Part shown: in pieces, positions 54,319-64,000 of the stretch
Position numbering within the stretch: position 1 is the stretch's first letter
How the letters are laid out: each line of letters starts with the position of its first letter
The notes under the pieces: model-generated
What the model was told of the DNA's origin: nothing
What the model saw: only the letters and a program-made list of their open reading frames with translations
The model's database searches: none
Position numbers and translations under genes: made by a program
Assembly (NCBI RefSeq): GCF_008386395.1
Contig: NZ_CP043761.1
Coordinates: 6,386,001 to 6,450,000, forward strand
Source of the DNA: Paenibacillus sp. 37
GTDB lineage: Bacteria > Bacillota > Bacilli > Paenibacillales > Paenibacillaceae
Direction: 5' to 3'
Length of the DNA stretch: 64,000 bases

Positions 54319-56544
54319 ATGATGTTTGATTGGCTGGGATGGAGAAAAGGATTGCCGCTCTGGCGATCGTATCGGTTGAACGCACATATGAAGGAAGATG
54401 TGGAACAGATTTTTGAGGGAATTGCCGAAACGAGACGGCAGCTCATGATGGACTGGGCAGATGAACAATGGAATCACCTGGACCGTTTGCTTCAACAGAT
54501 ACAGTCGGTCCAATTACAGGATGTATTAAAAGATTCACAGCAACGAAGCAAACTAGAAGCATCGTTTCAATCCAGTTATATTCGAGCCGTTGATAGCACG
54601 GAGCTATTCATGATGAACGAACAGAATCAGGTGGTATTCTCTACATATAAGAAACATATTGGACAGATCTATGAGGATCACGAAGCTTTGATAGGACCAG
54701 GATTGAAGTACTCCAGAGCAGATCGACATGAAAAAAAATGCTTGTATGGTCCTTACTCTGATCCACTGACGCTGGATATTGGTCCACGCTCGTCCGCTTT
54801 TCACGATGATGTCACCTTGCTGTTTATCTCACCAATTCTGCAGGAAGGTCGCTATGTCGGTTCATTATGCAGCCGTGTACCCGGGGATGTACTGGGTGAC
54901 CTGATCCAACGAGAGTCCGGTCATATCTATCCCGATTCCGGTGACAATTACCTCTTTATGGCCGAGTCGATATTACGGCCTCATCTGCAACCCGGCACCG
55001 CCTTATCCCGAAGCCGCTTCGAAGACCGTACCTTTACACATGGGGAAAATCTGAAAGATGGTGTCACCACCGATTGGGGAATCGTTTCCGTTAAGGAGCA
55101 TACCGAGCTGGAACTCATGTTCACCGATCCATCAACCGGAGAACTTCACCCCGGAGTAGCCAACACCATTCAGAATGGTTCCAATCTGTTCGTAGCTTTT
55201 CCCGGTTACTCGGATTACCGACATATTTCTGTGATCGGCAAAGGCATCACCTTCCAGCTGCCACACTGTCCTGATCGCTGGGGCATGATGTGTGAAGGGG
55301 ATCTGGAGGAAGTGTATCGGATACGAAGCATCGGCTGGCGTCAGTTCAAGCAACATAGTCTCTTCACGCTTTTGTCAGGCATTGCAGGAGCAGCTCTTGT
55401 CTATGCCTTCACTGGTAGTGGTTGGAGCACGGCAGCAATGGCCGCTTTTAATGTGTTATTTGGATTCTTCACTGCATTACAGCTGCATCGCAGCCAATAT
55501 GGACGAGTTCATGAAGACTTGCGTCGCATCAGCCGATTTATTCGAATTAACGCCGAAGGCAGAGGTGATCTGACCCAACGCCTGGACACGTCTGCTTTTG
55601 CCCAAGATGAATCAGGCGAACTGGCGAAGTGGATCAACAACATGATTGATTCTCTGGAAGGCATTATGCTGAAGGTACAACTTGCCACGGTAGACGTTAT
55701 GGACAACCAGTATCAGATGCGAACTTCAACAGAGACAACCCAGGGCACGACTGAACGAGTGAACCAAAAGCTTGGTTCAATGATCCAGGCCATCCGCACC
55801 CAACTGGAAGATCTCGACCAGGCCAGAATTGCTGCCGATCACATGCGCATAACGCTGCAACAACTGGAGACCTCTGCAACCGAACAGATCGGCGTGGCCC
55901 AGCAGGAAGTGGAACGAATCGGCGATAAAATGACCCAAATCTCAGGAGCGGTATCCGATACTAATCGTACCATCCTGTCCTTCATGGATACGATGAAAGA
56001 GATTTACCGCGCACTGGCTGTCATTGATGAAATTTCAGCTCAGACCAATCTGCTGGCTCTAAATGCTACCATTGAAGCTGCACGCGTGGGTGAACATGGT
56101 CAAGGCTTCTCGGTTGTGGCAGGGGAAATTCGTAAGCTGGCTGATTTATCCCGTTCTTCTACTGAAAATATTCATCAGATTCTGGACCGAATCTCAACTG
56201 CAGCAGGAGCTGCATCCCAATTAATCACAGAGGGTGATCAGGTACTTGCTGAAGGAACAACACTGGTTCAGGCCGCTTCGCAACTTCTGCAAAATGCTAC
56301 CGCTGAAGAACCTGAGCGCACACAAGTCGTGGATCAAGTGGTCATGCTTATGGAGAATATTGCTGCAATCAGCCATCAGAATCGGGCTACTTCCGCTGAA
56401 GTGGAGGCCGAGATGATGGAGCTGATCCGTGATATGTTACAGGTTCAGCATTCTTCGCATAACGTGGAAGCCATTACGGTCTTTCTGCAACAACTCGTGG
56501 GACAATTCCATCTAAACCACCCCGCCAAAAATGCTGTCATCTGA
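54319..56544 (+). CDS. Methyl-accepting chemotaxis-like receptor with N-terminal cytosolic sensor
   Basis: A 741-aa receptor. The conserved signalling tip is seen at about residues 568-605 ([19 protein letters not shown], then [13 protein letters not shown]). Unlike standard receptors, no helix lies at the N-terminus: a sensor region of about 340 residues comes first, then two helices (about 350-395), a HAMP-like stretch and the signalling domain. The long sensor has PAS/Cache-like features ([15 protein letters not shown]) and several Cys ([20 protein letters not shown]). GGGGTGGTC precedes ATG 54319; ATG 54322 is also possible. Confidence 0.82.
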   Translation: MMFDWLGWRKGLPLWRSYRLNAHMKEDVEQIFEGIAETRRQLMMDWADEQWNHLDRLLQQIQSVQLQDVLKDSQQRSKLEASFQSSYIRAVDSTELFMMNEQNQVVFSTYKKHIGQIYEDHEALIGPGLKYSRADRHEKKCLYGPYSDPLTLDIGPRSSAFHDDVTLLFISPILQEGRYVGSLCSRVPGDVLGDLIQRESGHIYPDSGDNYLFMAESILRPHLQPGTALSRSRFEDRTFTHGENLKDGVTTDWGIVSVKEHTELELMFTDPSTGELHPGVANTIQNGSNLFVAFPGYSDYRHISVIGKGITFQLPHCPDRWGMMCEGDLEEVYRIRSIGWRQFKQHSLFTLLSGIAGAALVYAFTGSGWSTAAMAAFNVLFGFFTALQLHRSQYGRVHEDLRRISRFIRINAEGRGDLTQRLDTSAFAQDESGELAKWINNMIDSLEGIMLKVQLATVDVMDNQYQMRTSTETTQGTTERVNQKLGSMIQAIRTQLEDLDQARIAADHMRITLQQLETSATEQIGVAQQEVERIGDKMTQISGAVSDTNRTILSFMDTMKEIYRALAVIDEISAQTNLLALNATIEAARVGEHGQGFSVVAGEIRKLADLSRSSTENIHQILDRISTAAGAASQLITEGDQVLAEGTTLVQAASQLLQNATAEEPERTQVVDQVVMLMENIAAISHQNRATSAEVEAEMMELIRDMLQVQHSSHNVEAITVFLQQLVGQFHLNHPAKNAVI

Positions 56545-56663
56545 CGTCATCGTTGACGTGGATTGGAGAAATAGCTAAAATTTGATGCAACTGTTCCTTT
56601 TGAAATTGTCGTATCATTTATAATAGAAGATTTCCAATCTGAACCGATGAAAGGGTGGTCTCC

Positions 56664-57665
56664 ATGGAACTGCTTCAGGATTCATTTGGCCGGATACATG
56701 ACTACATCCGTATTTCTGTTACGGACCGCTGTAATTTGCGCTGTGTGTACTGCATGCCCGCAGAGGGTATGGAGTTTGCTCCACATGATGAGATTATGAG
56801 CTACGAAGAAATAGCACAGGTGCTGAAGGTACTTGCGCCGATGGGCATGCGCAAAGTCCGACTCACTGGGGGCGAACCGTTGGTACGCAAGGACTTGCAC
56901 AAGCTCGTCAGCATGATCTCGGCAATTGACGGGATTGACGATATTGCCCTGACGACCAACGCTCTTCTGCTGGACAAACAAGCTCAGACGTTGAAAGATG
57001 CTGGATTGAACCGGATTAACATCAGTCTGGATTCCCTGCGCGCTGATCGTTTCTCCATGATTACCCGGGGCGGAGATGTGAACAAGGTGCTGAAAGGCAT
57101 TGAAGCTGCAACAGCCGCTGGCCTTGCTCCGATCAAGCTGAATGTTGTACTGATGAAGGGTATCAACGATGATGAGATCAAGGATTTTATTGCTATGACG
57201 ATGGATCAACCTCTTCATGTGCGTTTTATTGAATATATGCCGATTGGACAGGCTTCAGATTCATGGCGCAAATCTTATTTGCCGCTGGAAGCCGTAACAG
57301 ATGTATGCGCTGAAGCAGGCTGGACGGTAGAAAATACAACAGGCCCTGCGGGCAATGGCCCATCACGCAATATGAAAATTGTGGGCTCCGAAGGCACATT
57401 CGGATTGATTCATCCCGTGAGCGATCATTTCTGTGACAATTGCAACCGACTTCGGCTGACCGCTGACGGACATATTAAAGCCTGCCTGTACTGGTCGGAT
57501 GAGTATAATGTTCGCCGCTTCGTGGATGATCCGGATGCCATGGCGGCACTCTTCCTCAAAGCACTGGGTACGAAACCGAAGAATCATGAGATGGCTCTGG
57601 CTTTGGAACAAAAAATGCAATCTCATACACCGACGGTACGCCGCATGTCCCAGATTGGTGGATAA
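56664..57665 (+). CDS. moaA: GTP 3',8-cyclase (molybdenum cofactor synthesis)
   Basis: Radical SAM enzyme that starts molybdopterin synthesis from GTP. In the 333 aa the N-terminal SAM cluster is CNLRCVYC (Cys23, 27, 30), GGEPL lies near residue 75, the C-terminal cluster is CDNCNRLRLTADGHIKAC, and the conserved final Gly-Gly is present (MSQIGG). The start is ATG 56664 with AAAGGGTGG upstream. It stands alone with its own terminator; no other moa gene is in the window. Confidence 0.96.
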   Translation: MELLQDSFGRIHDYIRISVTDRCNLRCVYCMPAEGMEFAPHDEIMSYEEIAQVLKVLAPMGMRKVRLTGGEPLVRKDLHKLVSMISAIDGIDDIALTTNALLLDKQAQTLKDAGLNRINISLDSLRADRFSMITRGGDVNKVLKGIEAATAAGLAPIKLNVVLMKGINDDEIKDFIAMTMDQPLHVRFIEYMPIGQASDSWRKSYLPLEAVTDVCAEAGWTVENTTGPAGNGPSRNMKIVGSEGTFGLIHPVSDHFCDNCNRLRLTADGHIKACLYWSDEYNVRRFVDDPDAMAALFLKALGTKPKNHEMALALEQKMQSHTPTVRRMSQIGG

Positions 57666-57667
57666 CA

Positions 57668-57705
57668 AAGCAGACGAGAACTTGATTGTTCTCGCCTGCT
57701 TTTTT
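57668..57705 (+). terminator. Terminator downstream of moaA
   Basis: AAGCAGACGAGAAC and GTTCTCGCCTGCTT form a stem with one mismatch around a 6-nt loop, ending in TTTTTT, just after the stop. Confidence 0.88.
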
Positions 57706-57797
57706 GTCATGTTTTCATAAATTTCTGAAAAAAATCAATCCCCCTGTTTCATTTGTTAAAAATTTAATTAATATATCTTATTGCCCTTATCAGGCCT

Positions 57798-57824
57798 TCA
57801 AGATTAACCTCATTCTGACGATGT
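57798..57824 (+). promoter_or_regulatory. Possible sigma-D promoter of the soluble chemoreceptor
   Basis: TCAA, 15 bp, then GACGATGT: 3 of 4 and 6 of 8 matches to the flagellar sigma-D consensus TAAA-N15-GCCGATAT, about 50 bp before the start. An overlapping sigma-A reading (TTAACC, 16 bp, TACAAT) is also possible. Confidence 0.35.
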
Positions 57825-57872
57825 ATACAATACATCTAGATGATACACATACATTATAGGAGCTGAACCTTA

Positions 57873-58709
57873 TTGAACATCGTTGAAGCACTCGTTGCGG
57901 CAAGTCCATATTTTAAAATTATGCTGAAAGAACACGATATCATGATTGCGGTAACCGATACGGAGAAGTTCTGGTATTATGTTCCCAGCAATGAACTCGA
58001 TCTGGGCATCAAGGCAGGAGACCCCGTTTCCCTCGATGACCCTACACTACGCCGGGCACTTATACATGGGGAAACTTCAGCGAACCGTATTGATGCAAAA
58101 TTCTATGGTACATCAATCAACTCGGCCGCCACCCCACTTCGGGATGAACAAGGAAATATCGTAGGCACACTTGCCATTGGTTTCTCTCTTCAGAATGAGG
58201 AAAAACTGGAGTACTTCACTGAATTGATCGGCGGTATCAGCGGAAAATTAACAGATATGGTGCAGACGGTAGCCGCCCAATCCGAGCAATTGACGGCATC
58301 TTCCACGCAGATTTTGGATAATACCCGCATGGCTGTGCAGAACTCAGGCGAAGTCAACAAAGTCGCCGCATTCATCCGTGAAATCTCAGAACAGACCAAT
58401 CTACTCGGCTTGAACGCGGCTATCGAAGCAGCCCGAGCAGGCGAAGCAGGCGCCGGATTCAGCGTCGTTGCATCTGAAGTGCGCAAACTTTCTACGGGTA
58501 CCAAAGAAGCAACGGTGAATATCGAACGTTCCTTGAAAGATGTTCAGCATTCCATTCAGCAGATGGAGCAGGAGATTACCTCCATCTCACAGTCTAGCAA
58601 CCAACAGGCGGTGATGGTAACCGAGTTCAGCGAGGTCATTGATCAGTTGAACAGTGTAAGCCGTGATCTGCAAGTGTTTATTGAATCCATGCTGTTGAAG
58701 GCAGAATAA
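57873..58709 (+). CDS. Soluble chemoreceptor-like protein (YfmS-like)
   Basis: A 278-aa cytosolic protein. The N-terminal 110 residues form a PAS/Cache-like sensor ([19 protein letters not shown] start). A short receptor signalling domain follows, with [20 protein letters not shown] and [13 protein letters not shown] (about 165-205). There is no membrane helix and no HAMP. The start is TTG 57873 with TAGGAG at good spacing. B. subtilis YfmS is a soluble receptor of similar size. The signal sensed is unknown. Confidence 0.85.
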   Translation: MNIVEALVAASPYFKIMLKEHDIMIAVTDTEKFWYYVPSNELDLGIKAGDPVSLDDPTLRRALIHGETSANRIDAKFYGTSINSAATPLRDEQGNIVGTLAIGFSLQNEEKLEYFTELIGGISGKLTDMVQTVAAQSEQLTASSTQILDNTRMAVQNSGEVNKVAAFIREISEQTNLLGLNAAIEAARAGEAGAGFSVVASEVRKLSTGTKEATVNIERSLKDVQHSIQQMEQEITSISQSSNQQAVMVTEFSEVIDQLNSVSRDLQVFIESMLLKAE

Positions 58710-58844
58710 ATTCGATTATGATTTCCATAACTCAAATAACCAACCATAGAGACACAACACCAAAGCGTTATCGAGCACCACATGTTCCAACTCAATAACC
58801 AGATCACCAGGCTATGCTGATCACCAAATTCAACATCTACATTG

Positions 58845-58884
58845 AACTCCCCGTGCGACTAACGTCACGGGGAGTTTTTTTTAT
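58845..58884 (+). terminator. Bidirectional terminator between the receptor gene and lysE
   Basis: AACTCCCCGTG and CACGGGGAGTT form an 11-bp perfect stem followed by eight T. It separates the convergent receptor and exporter genes. Confidence 0.88.
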
Positions 58885-58917
58885 TTTAACAAGATGGGCC
58901 CGCTACATCACGGTCAT

Positions 58918-59526
58918 CTATGAATAGATGAGCTTCCACAGCATCATAACCGCCAGCCCGACCATAACCACAGCGGACAACCGATTAAACATCAGGCTGA
59001 TGCGTCCAGTTCGATCCGTTCTCCCAATCACCCTGCCCGCGCCTGCAAGTCCCAAGAACCATATCCAAGATACAACCGCGGCTGTCAGGGCAAAATACAT
59101 GCGCTCCACCCCTTCATACTGAAGTGAACTGGTGCCAATCACGGCAACCGTATCAAGCAGCGCATGCGGATTGAGTAAAGATACCGATGCGGCGAACGCA
59201 ATCTGTCGCCCTGCTGACATTACCGTTTGCGAACTTTCCACAGATTCGGATGACCTCCAGATACTCCAAGCCATATACAGCAAAAACAAACTTCCTGCGC
59301 CATACAACACATTCGCCAGCAATGGCCACTGCAGCAAAATGAGTGATACTCCTCCCACGGCTGCCCCGATCAACAGCGTATCACTGATCCCTGCCGTTAT
59401 TACAGCAGGCAGTGCATGTGTATAACGCCTCTGGCTCATGCCCTGGTTAAAAATAAATACATTCTGCACACCCAGTGGCAAGATCAGGCCAAACGCCAGA
59501 ACTACTGCATGAATAGCAACCTCCAT
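58918..59526 (-). CDS. LysE/ArgO-family amino-acid exporter
   Basis: A 202-aa protein with five to six helices. LPLGVQNVFIFNQG at residues 17-30 and SLLNPHALLDTVAVIGT are the two family signatures, both close to the LysE/ArgO branch (NPHALLDT) rather than RhtB. It probably exports basic amino acids. It is divergent from the MocR gene across 135 bp, a pairing that suggests MocR controls it. Confidence 0.88.
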   Translation of the reverse strand: MEVAIHAVVLAFGLILPLGVQNVFIFNQGMSQRRYTHALPAVITAGISDTLLIGAAVGGVSLILLQWPLLANVLYGAGSLFLLYMAWSIWRSSESVESSQTVMSAGRQIAFAASVSLLNPHALLDTVAVIGTSSLQYEGVERMYFALTAAVVSWIWFLGLAGAGRVIGRTDRTGRISLMFNRLSAVVMVGLAVMMLWKLIYS

Positions 59527-59661
59527 CGTTCTTCCCCCTTATCTCTGTCCTCCATAATAGGACAGATGATGGCCGACGTAACCAACCACTTGGATGGCAT
59601 CAGACCCAACCAAATGATATAGTGTTCGTTACAAAGATAAACAGAGGTGATTCTGCCTGTC

Positions 59662-61155
59662 ATGGAACGTTCTGATTCTCGGCTAAACATGGGGTGGAAG
59701 CCGAACCCTTCTCTCGACTTGCCCTTGTATCGCCAAATTGAAGCCTATGTCCGGCAGAAAATCACAACGGGCGAATGGTCAGCAGGATATCGTCTCCCCT
59801 CACAGCGAATATGGGCTGAGTCCATGGGGGTGAACCGCAGTACATTGGTCACTGCCCTGGATAACCTGACCGCCGCTGGTCTGATTAAAGGCAGACATGG
59901 CGGAGGAACTTTTATTACCGGCTCCGGTTGGCATGGTATGGCTCACGGAGCGATGCCCAACTGGAATGAAGCGATTGAGGAGGGCTGGTATTATCCCAAC
60001 CTGCCCGAGATCCAGCAGATTAATCAGGCTGAATTCCGGCCTGGCATCATACGTCTTGGTACAGGGGAGCTTGCCCCGGAACTTATGCCTCAGGATGCTT
60101 TTAACGACATTCTGTACTCCCTGTCCCAGCGTTCTCGTACCCTCAACTACCTGGAATCTCAAGGAAGCCTGGAGCTTCGTGAGGCTTTATCCGCCCATTT
60201 GCAGACGACTGGCATTCAGGCCTCTCCAGATTCCATACTGATTGTTTCCGGCTCTCTTCAGGCACTGCACTTGATATCGGTCGGACTGCTCCCTCGCGGC
60301 TCAGCAGTTCTGCTGGAAAAACCATCGTACCTGTATTCCATTCACGCCTTTCAATCGGCAGGGTTGAAAATGAGCGGAATCCCGATGGACGATGAAGGAC
60401 TGCACATTGCACGCCTGGAGAATGCCTCGCAGCATGTAAAAGATCAAGACCATATCTCGCTTCTCTATACGATACCGAGCTTTCACAATCCCACGGGCTC
60501 TGTGATGAGTGATCACCGCCGGGAAGAACTCATGACCACCGCTCGAACATTAGGCATCTCCATACTGGAGGATGCCGCCTATAGTGATCTGTGGCTAGAT
60601 AAACCTCCTCCGTCATCGCTGAAGGCGCGTGACCAAGAAGGACGGGTGCTGCATATGGGCACTCTGTCAAAGGCAGTCAGTCCCGGCTTACGCCTCGGAT
60701 GGCTGGTGGGGCCAGAGCCGGTCATACGCCGGCTCGCGGATATCAAGATGCAGACCGACTATGGTACCAGTTCACTCGCGCAGGAAGCCGCTGCCCTGTG
60801 GTTCGCCGAAGGGCATCATGCAGAACATATGGAGTGCCTTCGCCCTGAGCTACGCAGACGCAGAGACTTCATGCTGGATCTGTTGCAACGTCACTTTCAT
60901 GGCATGGCGAAGTGGAAAATACCCGCTGGCGGCTTTTATATCTGGCTGCAATTCACTGTATCCCCTCTCTCTATCCGCCAATTGTTCCATACCTGTCTGG
61001 AACAGAATGTACTTATCCACCCGGGCTACCTATATGACCGGCTGGATGCGAGTCATATCAGGCTCTCTTACGCCTATGCTTCTCCTGATGAGATGGAGCG
61101 TGGACTACAATTCCTCGTAGAAGCTGTACACAGGCTCATGGATTCTGGCTCATGA
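59662..61155 (+). CDS. MocR-family regulator (GntR HTH fused to aminotransferase fold)
   Basis: A 497-aa regulator. The N-terminal winged helix is PLYRQIEAYVRQKITTGEW then LPSQRIWAESMGVNRSTLVTAL. The aminotransferase-like domain follows, with SGSLQALHLISVGLL and the PLP Lys in MGTLSKAVSPGLRLG (about residue 335). The start is ATG 59662; GTG 59647 is possible but has a poorer site. It is divergent from the LysE exporter gene, its likely target. Confidence 0.87.
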   Translation: MERSDSRLNMGWKPNPSLDLPLYRQIEAYVRQKITTGEWSAGYRLPSQRIWAESMGVNRSTLVTALDNLTAAGLIKGRHGGGTFITGSGWHGMAHGAMPNWNEAIEEGWYYPNLPEIQQINQAEFRPGIIRLGTGELAPELMPQDAFNDILYSLSQRSRTLNYLESQGSLELREALSAHLQTTGIQASPDSILIVSGSLQALHLISVGLLPRGSAVLLEKPSYLYSIHAFQSAGLKMSGIPMDDEGLHIARLENASQHVKDQDHISLLYTIPSFHNPTGSVMSDHRREELMTTARTLGISILEDAAYSDLWLDKPPPSSLKARDQEGRVLHMGTLSKAVSPGLRLGWLVGPEPVIRRLADIKMQTDYGTSSLAQEAAALWFAEGHHAEHMECLRPELRRRRDFMLDLLQRHFHGMAKWKIPAGGFYIWLQFTVSPLSIRQLFHTCLEQNVLIHPGYLYDRLDASHIRLSYAYASPDEMERGLQFLVEAVHRLMDSGS

Positions 61156-61185
61156 TTTCAAATGTTGGGTCCTGATTTCACAACC

Positions 61186-61237
61186 AAAAAAAGCCTTGAC
61201 CGAAAAGGACAATGTCCTTCAGATCAAGGTTTTTTGC
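61186..61237. terminator. Bidirectional terminator between mocR and the sugar ABC genes
   Basis: AAAAAAAGCCTTGA pairs with TCAAGGTTTTTT, with an inner AAGGACA/TGTCCTT stem, giving T-runs on both strands between convergent genes. Confidence 0.85.
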
Positions 61238-61324
61238 GTTAGTTTTGTAAGTTTGATCGAATACCAAAAGCGGGTCGATACCCAGTAGCACTCCGGGATT
61301 CCATCGTATCATTCTGCTATTCGC

Positions 61325-62152
61325 TTACCCTTTGACCGCACCCTCCGCAATCCCCTCCATGATGAACTTCTGGAAGAAAGCATAGATCAGAATAACCGGA
61401 ATCGCAGTCAGTACCAGAGAGGACAAAATCAACGGCCATTCCTTGTTATATTCACCAAACAACATGTTTGTGGACAGAATCAGCGTATAACGATTCACAT
61501 CAGTCAACATGAGCAGTGGCAACAAGAAGTCATTCCAGATCCACAGAAAGTCCAGAATCGCGATGGTGACTGTGATCGGAAGCAAGAGCGGGAAGATAAT
61601 CTGGAAGAACGTCTGGAACTCGTTACATCCATCAATCTGAGCCGATTCCTCCAATTCCCGCGGGATAGACTTCACAAACCCGTGATAGAGGAAGATGGCC
61701 ATATTTACACCAAGCCCGATATAGATCAAGGCCAATCCGTAGGTGCTTCCTTGAACGCCCATGCCTTTGGCTACCCGAGTCAACGGAATCATGATGGAGT
61801 GGAACGGCACCAGCATGGATGCAACAAACAGGAAGAAGATCAGGTTACTTAAGCGGCCAGAGGTACGTGAGAGTTTGTATCCCGCAAGTGAGGCACAGAA
61901 GACGATTCCACCAATCCCCAGAAAGGATACAATCGCCGAGTTCATCGAACTGCCCAACAGATTGATTTTGTTAAATGCGTCCGAATAGTTCTCCCAGTGC
62001 AGCGTCGTCGGCAGTGCGATAAAGGACTGGAACATCTCTCCTTGTGTTTTGAAAGAGTTCACCACTGCCATGTAGATCGGCAGCATGGCCACGAGAGATC
62101 CCAAGATCAGCAGCAGGCGAATCAGATAACTGTTCAGTCGTTGCATCCTCAT
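61325..62152 (-). CDS. Carbohydrate ABC transporter permease (MalG type)
   Basis: A 275-aa permease with six helices. The coupling loop is EESAQIDGCNEFQTFFQIIFP, one residue past the usual EAA core, and the C-terminus FFQKFIMEGIAEGAVKG is the standard MalG-type ending. It overlaps the MalF-type gene by 4 bp. It forms one half of the membrane channel; the ATPase is probably supplied by a shared MsmX-like protein elsewhere. Confidence 0.93.
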   Translation of the reverse strand: MRMQRLNSYLIRLLLILGSLVAMLPIYMAVVNSFKTQGEMFQSFIALPTTLHWENYSDAFNKINLLGSSMNSAIVSFLGIGGIVFCASLAGYKLSRTSGRLSNLIFFLFVASMLVPFHSIMIPLTRVAKGMGVQGSTYGLALIYIGLGVNMAIFLYHGFVKSIPRELEESAQIDGCNEFQTFFQIIFPLLLPITVTIAILDFLWIWNDFLLPLLMLTDVNRYTLILSTNMLFGEYNKEWPLILSSLVLTAIPVILIYAFFQKFIMEGIAEGAVKG

Positions 62153-63033
62153 GCTTCCACCTCTTTCTTCTTCATGACGGTGATCTGGATGAGTGTAAAG
62201 ATGAGTACGATGATGAACAGCACAACCGATTTGGCACTCGCATAGCCGTACCTGAAGTTGTTGGAGAACGCTTCTTCATAAATGTTCATTGTGATAACCT
62301 GTGTGGCCCGGCCCGGTCCACCACCCGTCAGTCCATAGACCACTTCGAACACCTTGAAGGCTCCGTTCAGCGTCAGGAAGAAACAGATGGTCACGGCATG
62401 AGTAATCATCGGTAACACCACATTGCGAAGTACCTGGAATGCATTGGCCCCATCAATAACAGCCGCTTCCTTGAGGCTTTTCGGCACACCCTGGAGAGCA
62501 GCCAGATAGATGATCATCATATACCCTACACCATTCCAGAGCGATACCATCAGAATGGAGTAAAATGAAAACTTCGGATCACCCAACCATTGCTGGTCGA
62601 GGAACGAAAAAGCCAGTTTCTCTGCGAGCTGTGGCAGCACCTGAGAGAAGATGAAGGTCCACATGAAAGCACTGATGATTGTACTGATCATGTTAGGCAT
62701 GAAGAACAGCGTCCGGAAAAGCCCTTTGCTGCGCGTCCGTGACTCAATGAACACGGCGAGCAGCAAGGCAATTCCATTTTGCAGAATCAACATAAATATC
62801 ACATATTTCATCGTGAACCACAGGGAGTTCAGAAAGTCGGGATCTTCTTTGAACAATTCCACAAAGTTGCCCAGACCGATAAAGCTGTAATCCCGATTGA
62901 GTCCGTTCCAATCCGTCAGACTATAGAACAGGCCACTAAACGTGGGATACAGCAGGAAAATCGCATAGATGACAAAGGCAGGCGCAGTGAACGCGAGCAG
63001 TGACAGATACTTCTTGAACACATTCGTAGCCAT
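62149..63033 (-). CDS. Carbohydrate ABC transporter permease (MalF type)
   Basis: A 294-aa permease with six helices. It has LLYPTFSGLFYSLTDWNG near the N-terminus and the coupling loop LKEAAVIDGANAFQVLRNVV. GGGGGAGAG precedes the ATG. It follows the binding-protein gene after 182 bp (nothing seen in that gap) and overlaps the MalG-type gene. Confidence 0.93.
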   Translation of the reverse strand: MATNVFKKYLSLLAFTAPAFVIYAIFLLYPTFSGLFYSLTDWNGLNRDYSFIGLGNFVELFKEDPDFLNSLWFTMKYVIFMLILQNGIALLLAVFIESRTRSKGLFRTLFFMPNMISTIISAFMWTFIFSQVLPQLAEKLAFSFLDQQWLGDPKFSFYSILMVSLWNGVGYMMIIYLAALQGVPKSLKEAAVIDGANAFQVLRNVVLPMITHAVTICFFLTLNGAFKVFEVVYGLTGGGPGRATQVITMNIYEEAFSNNFRYGYASAKSVVLFIIVLIFTLIQITVMKKKEVEA

Positions 63034-63215
63034 AGGCTCTCCCCCTTTTCACTCGAAGCGGATGATTGTAAACGAGGGAACGAAGAACGTTCTGCCTGCC
63101 GTATCATCTGCTTGGAGACTGCGACGAAACAAAGTACCGCTAATTTGTTGACAAGCTCTCAAACCGTAGAGATTTGCCAACAAAAGTAAGCGGATACTCC
63201 ATTCCTCGCAACTCC

Positions 63216-64000
63216 TTACTTGTTGACTTTGTTGTAGGATTTCCACGCCTTGTCGAGCGCATCGATAACCTGCTGTTGATTTAATTGCCCAGAGTAGTAG
63301 CCTTGTAACGCTTTGCCTGACTCGTCTTTCACCGCTTGAGGGAGGGATGGGTCCTCATAAGCTTTACCTTCACTCACATATTTCTGGGCATCGTCTACCC
63401 ACGGGAAGCTCTTGAAGTCATGGATCTTGGCAATCGGATTAAATTTGAGCGCTTCGAAGAATGCACTTGAATCCTTGTCATCGAGAATGTAGTTCACGAA
63501 ATCGAGTGCCACTTCTTTGTTTTTGCTAGATGACGATACTGCCAGCGAAGTGGAGGTGCTCAGATTGATTTTGGTATCATCCGGATTGTCATTGATCGGC
63601 ATTGGTGCTACACCAAAGTTCAAGTCCGGGTTGGACTTCAGAATGGTTTCGGCAAACCATGGTCCCTGAATCCACATCGCGGCGCTTCCTGAAGCGAAGG
63701 CTGCTGAACCATCATCTCCGCCCACTTCCAGCGCTTTATCCGTTCCATTGGCATTGACCAGATCGAAGATATCAAACAATGCTTTCATATCGGAGAAGGA
63801 ACCCTGATCCTGATTCATCTTCTCCACGAAGTCTTTGTGCTCAGACTGAGTTAATGCACCCACGGTAAGTGGCAGGAATAATTGCGGAATCCAAGCTTCT
63901 TTGTAGGACAGTTCAAACGGTGTAATGTTGGCTGCTTTGAGTTTCTCCACGACCGCTTTCATTTCCGTTAACGTCGTTGGCACTTCCAGCCCTTGCTCTT
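63216..64000 (-). CDS. Carbohydrate ABC transporter substrate-binding protein (partial)
   Basis: The C-terminal 260 or so residues of a family 1 solute-binding protein; the N-terminus with signal peptide lies beyond the right edge. Typical pieces are PTTLTEMKAVVEKLKAANI, AAMWIQGPWFAETI and SVSSSSKNKEVALDFVNYI-like AVSSSSKNKEVALDF. It captures an unknown sugar for the two permeases downstream. Confidence 0.9.
   Translation of the reverse strand, partial: EQGLEVPTTLTEMKAVVEKLKAANITPFELSYKEAWIPQLFLPLTVGALTQSEHKDFVEKMNQDQGSFSDMKALFDIFDLVNANGTDKALEVGGDDGSAAFASGSAAMWIQGPWFAETILKSNPDLNFGVAPMPINDNPDDTKINLSTSTSLAVSSSSKNKEVALDFVNYILDDKDSSAFFEALKFNPIAKIHDFKSFPWVDDAQKYVSEGKAYEDPSLPQAVKDESGKALQGYYSGQLNQQQVIDALDKAWKSYNKVNK

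Overview
The window reads as a chromosomal segment of a spore-forming, Gram-positive Bacillales bacterium, most likely Paenibacillus. The evidence is a complete spoIIR, gene order close to the Bacillus subtilis prfA-to-atp region, Gram-positive AGGAGG-type ribosome binding sites, frequent TTG/GTG starts, and mid-range G+C with local GC-rich genes. The genus is an inference. No rRNA, tRNA, CRISPR array, transposase or phage gene was seen.

Layout. (1) 1-18744, almost all minus strand, is a conserved housekeeping and sporulation block. Read in the direction of transcription it is ychF, prfA-prmC, two tandem RodA/FtsW paralogs, spoIIR (with a sigma-F-like promoter), the threonylcarbamoyl-adenylate synthase ywlC, mntP, ywlE, a ZTP riboswitch followed by ywlG-glyA, upp, mnaA, and the ATP synthase operon atpZ-I-B-E-F-H-A, cut by the left edge inside atpA. 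(2) 18866-20563 holds a GNAT acetyltransferase, two small exported proteins of unknown function and a perfect 50-bp palindrome. (3) 20659-31380 is a carotenoid island. A seven-gene overlapping operon encodes two CrtN/CrtI-type desaturases, CrtM, a CruF-like hydratase, an acyltransferase, a glycosyltransferase and a CrtP-like oxidase, followed by type 2 IPP isomerase (fni). Upstream lies a CarH/LitR-type MerR-B12 photoreceptor gene. Three 11-bp direct repeats overlap the promoter of the crt operon, and three more overlap the promoter of carH itself. This suggests light- and adenosylcobalamin-controlled synthesis of a glycosylated, acylated, probably C30 carotenoid. (4) 31507-39303 holds a membrane-anchored phospholipase D-like protein, a TetR-SMR-SMR drug-efflux operon with a palindromic operator, a 43-aa membrane peptide, and a TetR-RND efflux pair. 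(5) 39748-53998 is a reductive pyrimidine/hydantoin catabolic cluster: PucR regulator, PreT, PreA, dihydropyrimidinase, beta-ureidopropionase-like nitrilase, M20 carbamoylase, class III aminotransferase and an NMT1-type ABC transporter. A roughly 194-bp inverted-repeat element lies between preT and preA. (6) 54319-64000 holds two chemoreceptor-like proteins, moaA, a LysE exporter divergent from a MocR regulator, and a carbohydrate ABC transporter cut by the right edge.

The most notable observations are the paired CarH-type operators with their promoters, the ZTP riboswitch ahead of ywlG-glyA, the sigma-F-like promoter of spoIIR, and two families of palindromic intergenic elements. All calls come from reading the sequence. 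No database search was run, so family names rest on motifs, length and gene order.
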